A stretch of DNA of 64,000 bases from Streptomyces qinzhouensis (GCF_007856155.1 NZ_CP042266.1:1426001-1490000); one strand, 5' to 3'; positions 26,622 through 36,452 are shown, counted from the first letter of the stretch. Made by a program: numbers and translations. Notes: a model not told the origin generated them from the sequence alone.

Positions 26622-27659
26622 GTGAGGGCCGACCGCATCTTCGCGTACGGCGCCACGGCCGGACTCCTCGGCGATCTACTGCTCGGCGACCCCCGCCGGG
26701 GGCATCCGGTCGCCGTGTTCGGGCGGGCCGCGGGCGCTGCCGAGCGGCTGCTGTGGCGTGATCACCGGGGCTGGGGCGCGCTGTACGCCGCCGGGTGCGC
26801 GGGCGGTGCCGTCGCCGTGGCCGCTGGTGCCGCGCGGGCCGTGAGCCGCCGGCCGCTCGCATCCGCGGCTCTGACGGCCGCCGCCACCTGGGCCGTGGTC
26901 GGGGGTACGTCCCTGGCCCGGGAGGCCCGGGCGGTGGGGGACGCACTGGCGGCCGGGGACCTGGAAGCCGCCCGGGAGAGGCTGCCGCATCTGTGCGGCC
27001 GGGACCCGCAGGCGCTGGACGGGCCGGAGATCGCCCGGGCCGTGGTGGAGTCCGTCGCCGAGAACACCTCGGACGCCGTGGTGGGCGCCCTGCTGTGGGG
27101 AGCCGTCGCCGGGGCACCGGGTCTCGTCGGATTCCGGGCCGTGAACACGCTGGACGCCATGGTGGGGCACCGCTCGCCGCGGTACCGCCGGTTCGGCTGG
27201 GCGGCGGCGCGGCTCGACGATGTCGCGGGGTGGCCGGGGGCCCGGCTGACGGCGGCGCTGGCGGTGGCCGCGGGCGCCGACCCGCGGGGTGCCGTGCGGG
27301 CGTGGCGGGCGGACGCGCACGGGCATCCCAGCCCCAACGCGGGCCCGGTCGAGGCGTCGTTCGCGGGCGCTCTGGGGGTACGGCTCGGCGGCACTCTGTC
27401 GTACGGCGGCCGGGTCGAGCACCGCGCGGTCCTGAACGGCGGCGCGCGGCCGGTCGAGGTCGGGGACATCGAGCGGGCGGTACGGCTTTCGCGGCGGGTG
27501 GGCGCGCTGACGCTGGCCGTGTGCGTGGCAGGGCGGTGGGCGGCGGGGCGGTTGGGACGGTCGGGGCTGTCGGGGCTGTCGGGGCTGTCGGGGCTGTCGG
27601 GGCTGTCGGGGCTGTCGGGGCGGCAGAGGGTGATGGATTTTGCCCGGAGCGGGCGGTAG
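26622..27659 (+). CDS. cobD: Adenosylcobinamide-phosphate synthase (CobD/CbiB)
   Basis: A 345-residue integral membrane protein. Family features: GLLGDLLLGDPRRGHPVAVFGR, ENTSDAVVGALLWGAVAGAPG, FRAVNTLDAMVGHRSPRYRR and HGHPSPNAGPVEASFAGALG. It attaches aminopropanol phosphate to adenosylcobyric acid, late in coenzyme B12 synthesis. It is the first recognisable gene after the riboswitch. The C-terminus carries a SGLSGLSG tandem repeat absent from normal family members. GTG start. Confidence 0.92.
   Translation: MRADRIFAYGATAGLLGDLLLGDPRRGHPVAVFGRAAGAAERLLWRDHRGWGALYAAGCAGGAVAVAAGAARAVSRRPLASAALTAAATWAVVGGTSLAREARAVGDALAAGDLEAARERLPHLCGRDPQALDGPEIARAVVESVAENTSDAVVGALLWGAVAGAPGLVGFRAVNTLDAMVGHRSPRYRRFGWAAARLDDVAGWPGARLTAALAVAAGADPRGAVRAWRADAHGHPSPNAGPVEASFAGALGVRLGGTLSYGGRVEHRAVLNGGARPVEVGDIERAVRLSRRVGALTLAVCVAGRWAAGRLGRSGLSGLSGLSGLSGLSGLSGRQRVMDFARSGR
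27561..27620 (+). repeat. 9-bp tandem repeat inside the 3' end of cobD
   Basis: TCGGGGCTG is repeated six times without error plus a partial unit, encoding (SGL)n. Being a multiple of three, gain or loss of units would change protein length without shifting frame. Confidence 0.9.
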
Positions 27660-27752
27660 TCCACAGGCTCCGGCGGGCTACGGGCGGGGGGCTCAGCATG
27701 GGGTCCGGAAGCGCAGAGGGCATCGGAGAGACGGGACGGAAAGGGGGCGGTC

Positions 27753-29498
27753 GTGATGGAGAGCCGTAGGCGGGGCGGCGGGCTGCTCGTCGCCGGGACT
27801 ACCTCGGACGCGGGCAAGAGTGTGGTCACCGCGGGTATCTGCCGCTGGCTGGCCCGGCAGGGTGTGAAGGTCGCACCGTTCAAGGGGCAGAACATGTCCT
27901 TGAACTCGTTCGTGACCCGGGACGGCGCCGAGATCGGGCGGGCGCAGGCGATGCAGGCGCGGGCGGCGGGGGTCGAGCCCACCGCGCTGATGAATCCCGT
28001 CCTGCTGAAGCCGGGCGGCGACCGCACGAGCCAGGTGGTGCTGCTGGGCCGGCCGGTCGGCGAAATGAGCGCCCGGGGGTACTTCGGCCGCACCGGGCGG
28101 CGCGAGGAGCTGCGGACCACGGTGCTGGAGTGTCTGGAGCAGCTCCGGGACACCTACTCCGCGGTGATCTGCGAGGGCGCGGGCAGTCCGGCGGAGATCA
28201 ACCTGCGGCGGACGGACCTGGTGAACATGGGCGTCGCCCGGGCGGCGCGGCTTCCGGTGCTGGTGGTCGGGGACATCGATCGCGGCGGGGTCTTCGCCTC
28301 CTTCTTCGGGACGACGGCCCTGCTCGACGCGGCGGACCAGAGCCTGATCGCGGGCTATCTGGTCAATAAGTTCCGCGGGGACGTGGGACTGCTGCGGCCG
28401 GGGCTCTCCATGCTGACGTCGGTGACGGGGCGGCCGTTCTTCGGTGTCCTGCCGTATGCGCACGGGCTCGGGATCGACGAGGAGGACGGGCTGCGGGTGT
28501 CCCTGCGCGGGGCGGTGCGCGAGTCGATGGTGGCCCCGCCGGTCGGTGCGGAGATCCTGCGGGTCGCGGTCTGCGCGGTGCCGCTGATGTCCAACTTCAC
28601 CGATGTCGACGCGCTGGCGGCCGAACCGGGTGTGGTGGTGCGGTTCGTGGACCGGCCCGAGGAGCTGGTGGACGCCGATCTGGTGATCGTGCCCGGCACC
28701 CGGGGCACAGTGGGTGCGCTGGACTGGCTGCGCCGCCGCGGTCTGGCTGACGCGCTGGTGCGCCGGGCCGCCGAGGGGCGCCCGGTGCTGGGGATCTGCG
28801 GCGGCTTCCAGCTGCTCGGTGAACATATCGAGGACGAGGTGGAGTCCCGGGCCGGTGCCGTCGAGGGCCTGGGGCTGCTGCCGGTGCGGGTCAGGTTCGC
28901 GGCGGCCAAGACCCTGGCACGGCCCACCGGATCGGCGCTCGGCGAGCCCGTCGAGGGATACGAGATTCATCACGGCGTCGCCGAGGTCCTCGGCGGCGAG
29001 CCCTTTCTGGACGGTTGCCGGGTCGGGGAGGTGTGGGGCACCCACTGGCACGGGTCGCTGGAGAGCGACGGTTTCCGGCGGGCGTTTCTGCGGCGGGTCG
29101 CCGAGGCGGCGGGGCGTCGGTTCGTGCCCGCTCCGGACACCTCGTTCGAGGCGCTGCGGGAGGAACAGCTCGACCGGCTCGGCGATCTGATCGAGGAGCA
29201 CGCGGACACGGAAGGGCTGTGGCGGCTGATCGAGAACGGCCCGCCCGCAGGTCTGCCGTTTGTCCCTCCCGGCGCTCCGGCACCGGTGGCGGCGCCCGCG
29301 GCGGATGCTCCGCCGACCGCGGCCGAGCCGGGCGAGGACAAGCCGGGCGGCGGCGAGCCGGGGCCGTGTGCCCCGGGGCCGGTGGCACCGGCGGCGGAGC
29401 GGGACGGCGCGGGACGAGAAGCGGGGACGCGGGATCGGGCGCGGCGGACGCGTCCGGGGCCGGAAGGCGATCCGGCGGGACTGGAGGGAGACGCATGA
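27753..29498 (+). CDS. cobQ: Cobyric acid synthase CobQ
   Basis: A 581-residue amidotransferase. N-terminal ATP-binding motif [20 protein letters not shown], then [15 protein letters not shown] and [16 protein letters not shown]. The glutaminase domain has the nucleophile Cys in [13 protein letters not shown] and the His in [10 protein letters not shown]. It amidates peripheral carboxylates of adenosylcobyrinic acid diamide. About 70 residues of Pro/Ala/Gly/Arg-rich tail extend past the normal end. Its TGA overlaps the ATG of the chelatase gene. AAGGGGG supports GTG 27753 or ATG 27756. Confidence 0.93.
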   Translation: MMESRRRGGGLLVAGTTSDAGKSVVTAGICRWLARQGVKVAPFKGQNMSLNSFVTRDGAEIGRAQAMQARAAGVEPTALMNPVLLKPGGDRTSQVVLLGRPVGEMSARGYFGRTGRREELRTTVLECLEQLRDTYSAVICEGAGSPAEINLRRTDLVNMGVARAARLPVLVVGDIDRGGVFASFFGTTALLDAADQSLIAGYLVNKFRGDVGLLRPGLSMLTSVTGRPFFGVLPYAHGLGIDEEDGLRVSLRGAVRESMVAPPVGAEILRVAVCAVPLMSNFTDVDALAAEPGVVVRFVDRPEELVDADLVIVPGTRGTVGALDWLRRRGLADALVRRAAEGRPVLGICGGFQLLGEHIEDEVESRAGAVEGLGLLPVRVRFAAAKTLARPTGSALGEPVEGYEIHHGVAEVLGGEPFLDGCRVGEVWGTHWHGSLESDGFRRAFLRRVAEAAGRRFVPAPDTSFEALREEQLDRLGDLIEEHADTEGLWRLIENGPPAGLPFVPPGAPAPVAAPAADAPPTAAEPGEDKPGGGEPGPCAPGPVAPAAERDGAGREAGTRDRARRTRPGPEGDPAGLEGDA

Positions 29499-31585
29499 GC
29501 AGTACGACCTATCCGTTCACGGCCCTGGTCGGCCAGGACGATCTGCGGCTCGCGCTGCTGCTGAACGCGGTGTCACCGCGGGTCGGCGGGGTGCTGGTGC
29601 GCGGCGAGAAGGGGACCGCGAAGTCGACCGCGGTCCGGGCGCTGGCGGCGCTGCTGCCCGCGGTCGCGGTAGTCCCGGGCTGCCGGTTCTCCTGCGATCC
29701 GGTCGAGCCGGACACGGGCTGCCCGGACGGCCCGCACGAGGCGGGCGCGGGCGGGCGGCGGCCCGCGCGCATGGTGGAGCTGCCGGTCGGTGCCTCCGAG
29801 GACCGGCTGGTGGGCGCCCTCGACATGGAGCGGGCGCTGGCGGAGGGCGTGAAGTCCTTCGAACCGGGGCTGCTCGCCGACGCGCACCGCGGAATCCTCT
29901 ATGTCGACGAGGTCAACCTCCTCCACGACCATCTGGTTGATGTGCTGCTGGACGCGGCCGCTATGGGCGCCTCCTATGTGGAGCGCGAGGGCGTGTCGGT
30001 ACGGCACGCGGCCCGGTTCCTTCTGGTGGGCACGATGAACCCGGAGGAGGGCGAGCTTCGGCCGCAGCTGCTGGACCGGTTCGGGCTGACCGTCGAGGTG
30101 TCGGCGTCCCGGGAGCCGGAGCAGCGGGTGGAGGTCGTCCGGCGCAGGCTGGCCTTCGATGACGAGCCGGTGGCCTTCGCCACGCGCTGGGCGGGCGAGG
30201 AGGACGCGCTGCGGGAGCGGGTCACGGCGGCCCGGGCGCTGCTGCCGCGGGTACGGCTGGGGGACGGGGCGCTGCGGCAGATCGCGGCGACCTGTGCCGC
30301 GTTCGAGGTGGACGGAATGCGGGCGGACATCGTGATGGCCCGCACGGCGACGGCGCTGGCCGCGTGGGCGGGCCGGGAGGACGTTCTGGCGGAGGACGTC
30401 CGGCAGGCGGCCCTGCTGGCGCTGCCGCACCGGCGGCGGCGGAATCCGTTCGACGCGCCCGGCCTCGACGAGGACCGGCTCGACGAGACTCTGGAGCAGT
30501 TCGCCGATCCCGGTGAGCCGGAGGGCGGTCGCGACCGTGACCCGGATCCGGACGACGACAGGGATCCGGACCCGGACCCGGACCCGGACCCGGATGGGGA
30601 CGGTCCGGGGCCCGGGGGCCCGGACGGCGGCGGCGGTCGTCCGCCGCGGGACCGGCCGGACGTGCCCGACGCACCGTCGGAGGGCGATGCGTCCGGGGCG
30701 CCGGAGACCGGTACCGGCGGGCTGCCTTCCGGCGGCGGGGAGCAGCGGGCGGTGGCGGCCGGCGAACCATTCCGGACAAAGCCGCTGACCGTGCCCGGGA
30801 CGGGTGAAGGGGCCGCCGGGCGCCGGTCGCGGGCGCGGGCGGAGCACGGCCGGACGACGGGGGCGCGCCGCCCCCGGGGCGGGCTCGGTCCGCTCCATCT
30901 GGCCGCGACGATACGGGCGGCCGCGCCCCATCAGCGGACGCGGGGCCGTCGTGGGCCCGGGCTCGTCGTGCGGCGGGACGATCTGCGGCAGTCGGTCCGG
31001 GAGGGCCGGGAGTCCAATCTGGTGCTGTTCGTCGTGGACGCGTCCGGGTCGATGGCGGCCCGGCAGCGGATGGGCGCGGTCAAGGGCGCCGTGCTGTCGC
31101 TGCTGCTCGACGCCTACCAGCGCCGCGACAAGGTCGGGCTGATCACCTTCCGGGGCCGGGAGGCGGAGCTGGTGCTGCCGCCGACGTCGTCGGTGGACGC
31201 GGCCGCGGCCCGGCTCGATCTGCTGCCGACCGGGGGGCGGACTCCGCTGGCGGCCGGGCTGTTGAAGGCGCATGACGTGCTGCGGGTGGAGCGGATGCGC
31301 GATCCGTCGCGCCGTCCGCTGCTGGTCGTGGTCACCGACGGCCGGGCGACCGGCGGCCCCGAGCCGGTGGCGCTGGCGTCCCGGGCGGCCGGGCTGCATG
31401 CCGCCGGGGGCACGGCGTCGGTGGTGGTGGACTGCGAGTCCGGCCCGGTGCGGCTCGGGCTCGCGAACCGGCTCGCCGGGGAGCTGGGGGCCGTCGTGGT
31501 GACCCTCGACGGGCTCCGGGCCGAGGCGATCGCCGGTCTGGTGAAGGACGTTCGTACCGCTGGTGACAGCAGAAGGGCCGCGTGA
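29495..31585 (+). CDS. Magnesium-chelatase-like ATPase with ChlI and ChlD/VWA domains (cobaltochelatase helper)
   Basis: A 696-residue fusion. Residues about 1-320 form an AAA+ ChlI domain (Walker [18 protein letters not shown], Walker [32 protein letters not shown]). A long acidic Pro-rich linker follows (about 345-430) with a run of DP dipeptides. The C-terminus is a VWA domain with the MIDAS motif DASGSM. In actinobacteria this protein serves with CobN to insert cobalt, but no cobN is present here. Start ATG overlaps the cobQ stop; GGAGGGAG precedes it. Confidence 0.92.
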   Translation: MSSTTYPFTALVGQDDLRLALLLNAVSPRVGGVLVRGEKGTAKSTAVRALAALLPAVAVVPGCRFSCDPVEPDTGCPDGPHEAGAGGRRPARMVELPVGASEDRLVGALDMERALAEGVKSFEPGLLADAHRGILYVDEVNLLHDHLVDVLLDAAAMGASYVEREGVSVRHAARFLLVGTMNPEEGELRPQLLDRFGLTVEVSASREPEQRVEVVRRRLAFDDEPVAFATRWAGEEDALRERVTAARALLPRVRLGDGALRQIAATCAAFEVDGMRADIVMARTATALAAWAGREDVLAEDVRQAALLALPHRRRRNPFDAPGLDEDRLDETLEQFADPGEPEGGRDRDPDPDDDRDPDPDPDPDPDGDGPGPGGPDGGGGRPPRDRPDVPDAPSEGDASGAPETGTGGLPSGGGEQRAVAAGEPFRTKPLTVPGTGEGAAGRRSRARAEHGRTTGARRPRGGLGPLHLAATIRAAAPHQRTRGRRGPGLVVRRDDLRQSVREGRESNLVLFVVDASGSMAARQRMGAVKGAVLSLLLDAYQRRDKVGLITFRGREAELVLPPTSSVDAAAARLDLLPTGGRTPLAAGLLKAHDVLRVERMRDPSRRPLLVVVTDGRATGGPEPVALASRAAGLHAAGGTASVVVDCESGPVRLGLANRLAGELGAVVVTLDGLRAEAIAGLVKDVRTAGDSRRAA

Positions 31586-31589
31586 CCAC

Positions 31590-32189
31590 ATGCCGCAGGG
31601 ACAGCCGTCCGTCGTTCCCGACGACGGGCTCACCACTCGCCAGCGCCGTAACCGGCCCCTGGTCCTCGTGCATACGGGCCCGGGCAAGGGCAAGTCGACG
31701 GCCGCGTTCGGGCTCGCGCTGCGGGCCTGGAACCAGGGCTGGCCGATCGGGGTGTTCCAGTTCGTCAAGTCCGCCAAGTGGAAGGTCGGCGAGGAGCGCG
31801 CGCTGACGGTCCTCGGGGCGTCCGGGGAGGGTGGCACGGTCGACTGGCACAAGATGGGCGTGGGCTGGTCGTGGGTGCAGCGCGACCGGCAGCTGAGCAA
31901 CGAGGAAGCGGCCCGGGAGGGCTGGGAGCAGGTCAAGCGCGACCTGGCGCAGGAGACGTACCGGCTGTACGTCCTGGACGAGTTCGCCTATCCGATGCAC
32001 TGGGGGTGGGTGGACCCCGCCGAGGTGGTCGAGGTGCTGCGGGACCGGCCCGGCAACCAGCATGTGGTGATCACCGGCCGCAACGCCCCCGCGGAACTGG
32101 TCGATTTCGCGGATCTGGTCACCGAAATGGGCAAGGTCAAGCACCCGATGGACGCGGGGCAGAAGGGGCAGCGGGGCATCGAGTGGTAG
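31590..32189 (+). CDS. cobO: Cob(I)yrinic acid a,c-diamide adenosyltransferase CobO
   Basis: A 199-residue protein with the CobO/BtuR pattern: N-terminal DDGLTTRQRRNRPLVLVHTG, P-loop TGPGKGKSTAAFGLALRA, GVFQFVKSAKWKVGEE, then YVLDEFAYPMHWGW and VVITGRNAP. It transfers the adenosyl group of ATP to reduced corrinoid. I place the start at ATG 31590; a GTG at 31563 would overlap the previous gene by 23 bp. Its stop overlaps the cobB start. Confidence 0.93.
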   Translation: MPQGQPSVVPDDGLTTRQRRNRPLVLVHTGPGKGKSTAAFGLALRAWNQGWPIGVFQFVKSAKWKVGEERALTVLGASGEGGTVDWHKMGVGWSWVQRDRQLSNEEAAREGWEQVKRDLAQETYRLYVLDEFAYPMHWGWVDPAEVVEVLRDRPGNQHVVITGRNAPAELVDFADLVTEMGKVKHPMDAGQKGQRGIEW

Positions 32190-33565
32190 CACGTCTCGTC
32201 GTCGCGGCCCCCTCGTCGGGCAGCGGCAAGACCACGGTGGCGACGGGGCTGATGGCCGCCTTCGCCGGGACCGGGCTCGCGGTCTCGCCGCACAAGGTGG
32301 GCCCGGATTACATCGACCCGGGATACCACGCGCTGGCCACGGGCCGGCCGGGCCGCAATCTCGACGCGTATCTGTGCGGCCCGGAGCTGGTCGAGCCGCT
32401 GTTCCGGCATGGCGCCGAGGGCTGTGATCTGGCCGTCGTGGAAGGCGTGATGGGCCTGTACGACGGAGCGTCGGGGCTCGGTGAGCTGGCGTCGACGGCG
32501 CAGGTCGCCAAGCTTCTCCGGGCGCCGGTGGTGCTGGTGGTGGACGCCTCCTCGCAGTCCCGGTCGGTGGCCGCGCTGGCGCACGGGTTCATCTCCTTCG
32601 ACCCGGAGGTGCGGATCGGCGGGATCATCCTGAACAAGGTCGGTTCCCCGCGCCACGAGCAGCTGCTGCGGGACGCGCTGGAGGCGGTGGGCGTGCCGGT
32701 GCTCGGGGCGCTGCCGCGGGGCGCCTCGGTGGCGACGCCCTCGCGCCATCTCGGCCTGGTGCCGACGGCGGAGCGCACCACGGAGGCGGTGGACGCGGTG
32801 GCGGCCATGGCCGCGCTGGTGCGGGAGCACTGTGATCTGCCGGGGCTGCTGGCGCTGGCGCGTTCAGCCCCGGCGCTGACCGCACCGGCGTGGAGTCCGG
32901 CTCCGGAGGCTCGGCCCGGGGACGCTCCGGCCGGGCCGGCCGGCCGGGGGCGCGCCCCGGGGGCCGGTCCGGTGATCGCGGTCGCGGGGGGCGTGGCGTT
33001 CACGTTCGGGTACACGGAGCATTCGGAGCTGCTGCGGGCGTACGGCGCCGATGTCGTCACGTTCGACCCCGTGCGGGACACCGCGCTGCCCGAGGGCACT
33101 TCGGGCATCGTCATCGGTGGCGGGTTCCCCGAGGTGTACGCGGAGGCGCTGTCCGCGAACGAGCCGATGCGCCGGGCGGTCGCGGAGTTCGCCCGCCGCG
33201 GTGGTCCGGTCGCCGCCGAATGCGCGGGGCTGCTGTATCTGACCCGGTCCCTGGACGGGCTGCCGATGTGCGGGGTGCTCGGGGCCGACGCGCGGATGAC
33301 TCAGCGGCTGACGCTCGGTTACCGGGACGCGGTGGCCGTCGGGGACAGTGTGCTGGCCGCCGCGGGAACCCGGATCCGGGGGCACGAGTTCCACCGGACC
33401 GTGGTCGAACCGGGTACCGGTGCCACGCCCGCCTGGGGGCTGCTGCGGCCCGAACGGCGGACCGAGGGGTTTGTGCACCGCGGGGTGCATGCGAGCTACC
33501 TGCACACGCACTGGGCGGCCGTGCCCGCTGTCGCCGCCCGGTTCGTGGAGGAGTGCGCCCGGTGA
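32183..33565 (+). CDS. cobB: Cobyrinate/hydrogenobyrinate a,c-diamide synthase CobB
   Basis: A 460-residue glutamine amidotransferase. N-terminal P-loop APSSGSGKTTVATGLM, HKVGPDYIDPGYH and VVEGVMGLYDG. The C-terminal glutaminase domain has GGGFPEVYAEALSAN, nucleophile Cys in AAECAGLLYLTRSL and His in ASYLHTHWAA. The middle linker (about 235-275) is Pro/Ala-rich. The GTG at 32183 overlaps the CobO stop by seven bases. Its stop codon in turn forms a GTGA with a further GTG at 33562, as if another gene once followed in phase. Confidence 0.93.
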   Translation: MVARLVVAAPSSGSGKTTVATGLMAAFAGTGLAVSPHKVGPDYIDPGYHALATGRPGRNLDAYLCGPELVEPLFRHGAEGCDLAVVEGVMGLYDGASGLGELASTAQVAKLLRAPVVLVVDASSQSRSVAALAHGFISFDPEVRIGGIILNKVGSPRHEQLLRDALEAVGVPVLGALPRGASVATPSRHLGLVPTAERTTEAVDAVAAMAALVREHCDLPGLLALARSAPALTAPAWSPAPEARPGDAPAGPAGRGRAPGAGPVIAVAGGVAFTFGYTEHSELLRAYGADVVTFDPVRDTALPEGTSGIVIGGGFPEVYAEALSANEPMRRAVAEFARRGGPVAAECAGLLYLTRSLDGLPMCGVLGADARMTQRLTLGYRDAVAVGDSVLAAAGTRIRGHEFHRTVVEPGTGATPAWGLLRPERRTEGFVHRGVHASYLHTHWAAVPAVAARFVEECAR

Positions 33566-33684
33566 ACGGGCGGGCCGGGACCGGAGCGGGGTCCGGGGCC
33601 GCCGGGACTGCGCCTCCCGAGGCGCGTGGGGCGGCCGGGCGGCTGGAGGCCGGAGCGGGAGGGGTGCCCCACCTCTCCGCAGAA

Positions 33685-33768
33685 TCGATTCTTCAGCCGA
33701 TTCCTCAGTCAGTTCCTCAGCCGGTTCTTCAGCCGGTTCTTCAGCCGGTTCGTCGGCCGGTTCTTCAG
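33685..33768. repeat. 12-bp tandem repeat (seven units) in the gap after cobB
   Basis: Seven imperfect 12-bp units of the form CCGGTTCTTCAG occupy most of the central part of the 332-bp gap 33566-33897. This stretch is less GC-rich than its surroundings. No gene is convincing here: the plus-strand frame from GTG 33562 runs antisense through the ZIP gene, and the minus-strand frame (TEEPAEEP repeats) runs antisense through cobB. Confidence 0.8.
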
Positions 33769-33897
33769 TCATCGGCACCGATCGGGCCCGGGGCCGGGCC
33801 CGGCCGCCCCCGGGGCTTCTCTCGCGGCGTTCGCGCGTCACGGCCGGGCCCGGGGCAGCGGGCCCCGGGGCTCCGGCGCGCACCGGCGGCGCCGTGG

Positions 33898-34662
33898 TCA
33901 CTCGGCGAGGCCGACCACCAGCCAGATGAAGCCGGCCCCGCCGATCGTGCAGAGCAGGGTGGAGCGCGCGGGGTGGGTGTGATGTGCCTCCGGCAGGATC
34001 TCCGCGGCGGCGAGATAGAGCAGCGCGCCGCCGAAGAAGCCGAGATAGGAGCCGAGCGCCTCCACCGGGATGGTGAACAGCAGGGTCGACGCGGCTCCGA
34101 CGACGGGCGCGCAGGCATCGGCGAACAGCATCGCGACCGCCTTGGTCCGGGTGTTCCCGTAGGCGCTGGTCAGCGTGTACGTGTTGAAGCCGTCGGCGAA
34201 GTCATGGGCGATGACCGCGAGCGCGACGGTCAGCCCCATCGCCTCGCCGACCTGGAAGGCGGCGCCGATCGCGATGCCGTCCATCAGGCTGTGCCCCACC
34301 ATCGCGGCGGCTGCCGTGAGCCCGACCTGCGGTACCCGGGGCCGGGCGGTGACACCCCCGCCCGGCGCCGTCCCGCTGCCGGAGTCCGCCGCGCCGTGCG
34401 CGGCGCTCCGGGCCGCGAGGAGACGTTCCACCAGATGCGCGGTCAGAAAGCCGCCGACGAACAGCAGCAGCGCCTGCGGTACGCCGAAGACCGGGGTCCC
34501 GGCCGCGTCCAGTGCCTCCGGCAGCAGGTCCAGGCCGACGACCCCGAGCATCAGTCCACCCGCCAGCCCCAGCACGAGGTGGCGGCGGTCGGTGACGCGA
34601 TGCGCCGCCCAGCCTCCGAACAGCGTCATGAGGAACGCGCCGAGCGCGACGAACACCGCCAT
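33898..34662 (-). CDS. ZIP family metal transporter
   Basis: A 254-residue membrane protein with about eight helices. Helix IV motif AAMVGHSLMDGIAIGAAF and helix V motif VIAHDFADGFNTYTL match the ZIP metal-binding sites. A Gly-rich cytosolic loop lies before helix IV, and AAEILPEAHHTHP follows near the end. It should import zinc or another divalent metal. It lies antisense inside the cob region. Cobalt import is possible but not shown by sequence. Confidence 0.88.
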   Translation of the reverse strand: MAVFVALGAFLMTLFGGWAAHRVTDRRHLVLGLAGGLMLGVVGLDLLPEALDAAGTPVFGVPQALLLFVGGFLTAHLVERLLAARSAAHGAADSGSGTAPGGGVTARPRVPQVGLTAAAAMVGHSLMDGIAIGAAFQVGEAMGLTVALAVIAHDFADGFNTYTLTSAYGNTRTKAVAMLFADACAPVVGAASTLLFTIPVEALGSYLGFFGGALLYLAAAEILPEAHHTHPARSTLLCTIGGAGFIWLVVGLAE

Positions 34663-34786
34663 GCGCCCTTGCTAGCGGATCGACCCCCGCCGTATCTCCT
34701 TCACACCCGCCCCATTCACCCGTTTGTCCGATCCCCCGGGGCTGTCGACCACCGACGGGCCGGGGAAACCGAGAGGACTTCCCCGT

Positions 34787-35536
34787 ATGTCCGACACCGT
34801 TCTCGGCGGTGCGGTGCCCGCCGGTCCCGGCTCGGATACCGCACCTGACAGGACCGCACCCGCCGGACCGCCGCGGGCGCCGGCGCTGATCGTCGGGGTC
34901 GGCGCGTCCCGCGGTACGGCCGTCGGCGAACTCCTCGGCCTGGTCCTGGACGCCCTGCGGGACGCGGGGCTCGAGGCGGCGGACGTACGGGAACTGGCCA
35001 CCGTGGACACCAAGGCCGGGGAGCCGGGCCTGCTGGCCACGGCCCGGGCCCTGGGGGTGCCCCTGGTGAGCTATCCGGCCGAGCGGCTGGCGGGGGTCGC
35101 CGTACCGCATCCGTCGGACACGGCCCTCGCGGCCACCGGGACACCGTCGGTCGCGGAGGCGGCGGCGCTCGCGGAAGGTGGTGAACTCCTCGTACCGAAG
35201 CGCAAGTCCGCACCACCGGGGCGCCCGGCCGGGGCGACCTGCGCCGTGGTGCGCCGGGCGTGGCCGGGCCGGCCCACGGCGGCCGATCCGGGCCCGGGGC
35301 GGCACCGGCCCTCTTCGGCAGCACCGGCCGAGGCGGTGGCGGGCCGGTCGGCCGGCACCCCGGTGAAGGCCGTAGAGAACCCTTCGGCGCCGCAGGAATC
35401 CAGCCGACCGGCCGGACCGGGCAGCGTGGATCCGGCGTCCGTGGACATGATGACCATCGTGACGGTCGGCAACACGGCCACCCGCGAGAACGCGGGCCGC
35501 GCGGTGACCCCGCGCGGCATCCGGTGGCAGTCATGA
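34787..35536 (+). CDS. CobE/CbiG C-terminal-domain protein ending in a CobJ-like C-terminal fragment (probable internal-deletion product)
   Basis: 249 residues. Residues about 34-160 are a clear CobE/CbiG-C domain (ALIVGVGASRGTAVGELLGL, LATVDTKAGEPGLLATARAL, GTPSVAEAAALAEGGELLVP, then KRKSAPP). Residues 165-215 are low-complexity linker. The last 35 residues, with VDMMTIVTVGNTATRENAGR followed by AVTPRGIRW, look like the end of a precorrin-3B C17-methyltransferase (CobJ), yet no methyltransferase core lies between. I infer a fusion left by deletion of the CobJ body. Its stop overlaps the next ATG (ATGA). The CobE part may still work. Confidence 0.7.
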   Translation: MSDTVLGGAVPAGPGSDTAPDRTAPAGPPRAPALIVGVGASRGTAVGELLGLVLDALRDAGLEAADVRELATVDTKAGEPGLLATARALGVPLVSYPAERLAGVAVPHPSDTALAATGTPSVAEAAALAEGGELLVPKRKSAPPGRPAGATCAVVRRAWPGRPTAADPGPGRHRPSSAAPAEAVAGRSAGTPVKAVENPSAPQESSRPAGPGSVDPASVDMMTIVTVGNTATRENAGRAVTPRGIRWQS

Positions 35537-36321
35537 CGGCGGACACCCCACCGCCGCGGAGACCCGGCGCCCGTACCACGGGCGCGTACGCCCGCGCACG
35601 AGGCGCCCGGGCGGAGAACGCGTGCCCGCACGGTAACCGGGTACGCCGCGTGGGTACGGCGCGCGCCGCCCACGGGATTTCGGGAACCGGCGCCCGAGCG
35701 GGCACGGTTCGCGCCGGTCGCACAGCAGCGCACGGCCGACCGGCGGTATGCGCCGGACGTGCCGACGACCGGTTCGCACCACCCGCGCCGCAGCGGTGCC
35801 CGCACCCTGTACAGCGGTGGGCCGGTGCCGTGCCCGCCCGTGGACCGGCGCGCCGCCGCGCGCGGAGCGCGACGTATCCGGACAACCGGCTTCCCGCCGC
35901 GGACCGCGGCGCCGGAGGCGGGGGCCTCGGCCCGGCGGCCGACGGTAGCGGCGGAGGCGGCTGTGCGGCCCGGCCCGGCCGCCGGACCGGTACCGCCGCG
36001 CGCCCGGCGCACTCCCGGCTGTCACGGGCCACGGCCGTACGGACCCCGCTCTCCCCCCGTACCCCCGGTGTCCGCCGGGCCGGGGCGCGGCAGGCCGTGT
36101 GTACCCGGGTGCGCCGGAGGCGGACGGCGGCCGGAAGCACTCCGCGCATGATCGTCCGCCGGGTGGGTACTCCCCCGGAACCGCCCGTTCAAGGACGAAG
36201 TGCCAAGTTGGGTTCCGTTTTTGGGGCCCGCCGTGGCAACGTCGTCTTCCGGCCGTACCGCGGCGATCCGCCCGCCGCGTATCACCCTCCGCCGCACCCT
36301 CACCCCGGAGCCGCCCCATGA
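35533..36321 (+). pseudogene. Unrecognised frame between the CobJ fragment and cbiX remnant; possible decayed cob gene
   Basis: This 262-codon frame starts in an ATGA overlap with the preceding stop and ends in an ATGA overlap with the next frame. That is strong positional evidence that it once was a gene in the operon. The product is Arg/Ala/Gly/Pro-rich with no domain I recognise and only mediocre codon bias. An early RPGARTTGAYARARGARA faintly recalls the WTTGACATAA motif of CbiD; this is speculation. Around 36195-36235 the base composition drops, so part of this stretch may be promoter-like. Confidence 0.25.
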
Positions 36322-36452
36322 GCCGTGCCCTCTGTCCCGACGAGCGGGAGCCGCACCGCGAACCCGGCGCCCGGAGCGGCGGTGCCGTCACCACGGTGCC
36401 CACCACCCCGGCGCACCACCCCCGCACCCCCCACACCAAGGAGAACGCGTGA
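36318..36452 (+). pseudogene. 44-codon frame in the cob overlap chain, unrecognised
   Basis: MSRALCPDEREPHREPGARS to KENA. GGAG lies eight bases before the ATG, the ATG overlaps the previous stop and the TGA overlaps the next GTG. No family is recognised. It may be a genuine short protein or the two ends of a deleted gene. Confidence 0.35.

Noticed and set aside
32890..34848. Plus-strand frame from the cobB end through the ZIP gene, including GTG 33562
   Set aside because: It has a GTGA overlap with cobB, but past the repeat it is antisense to a well-supported ZIP transporter and has no recognisable domain. Kept only as a hint of a lost gene.
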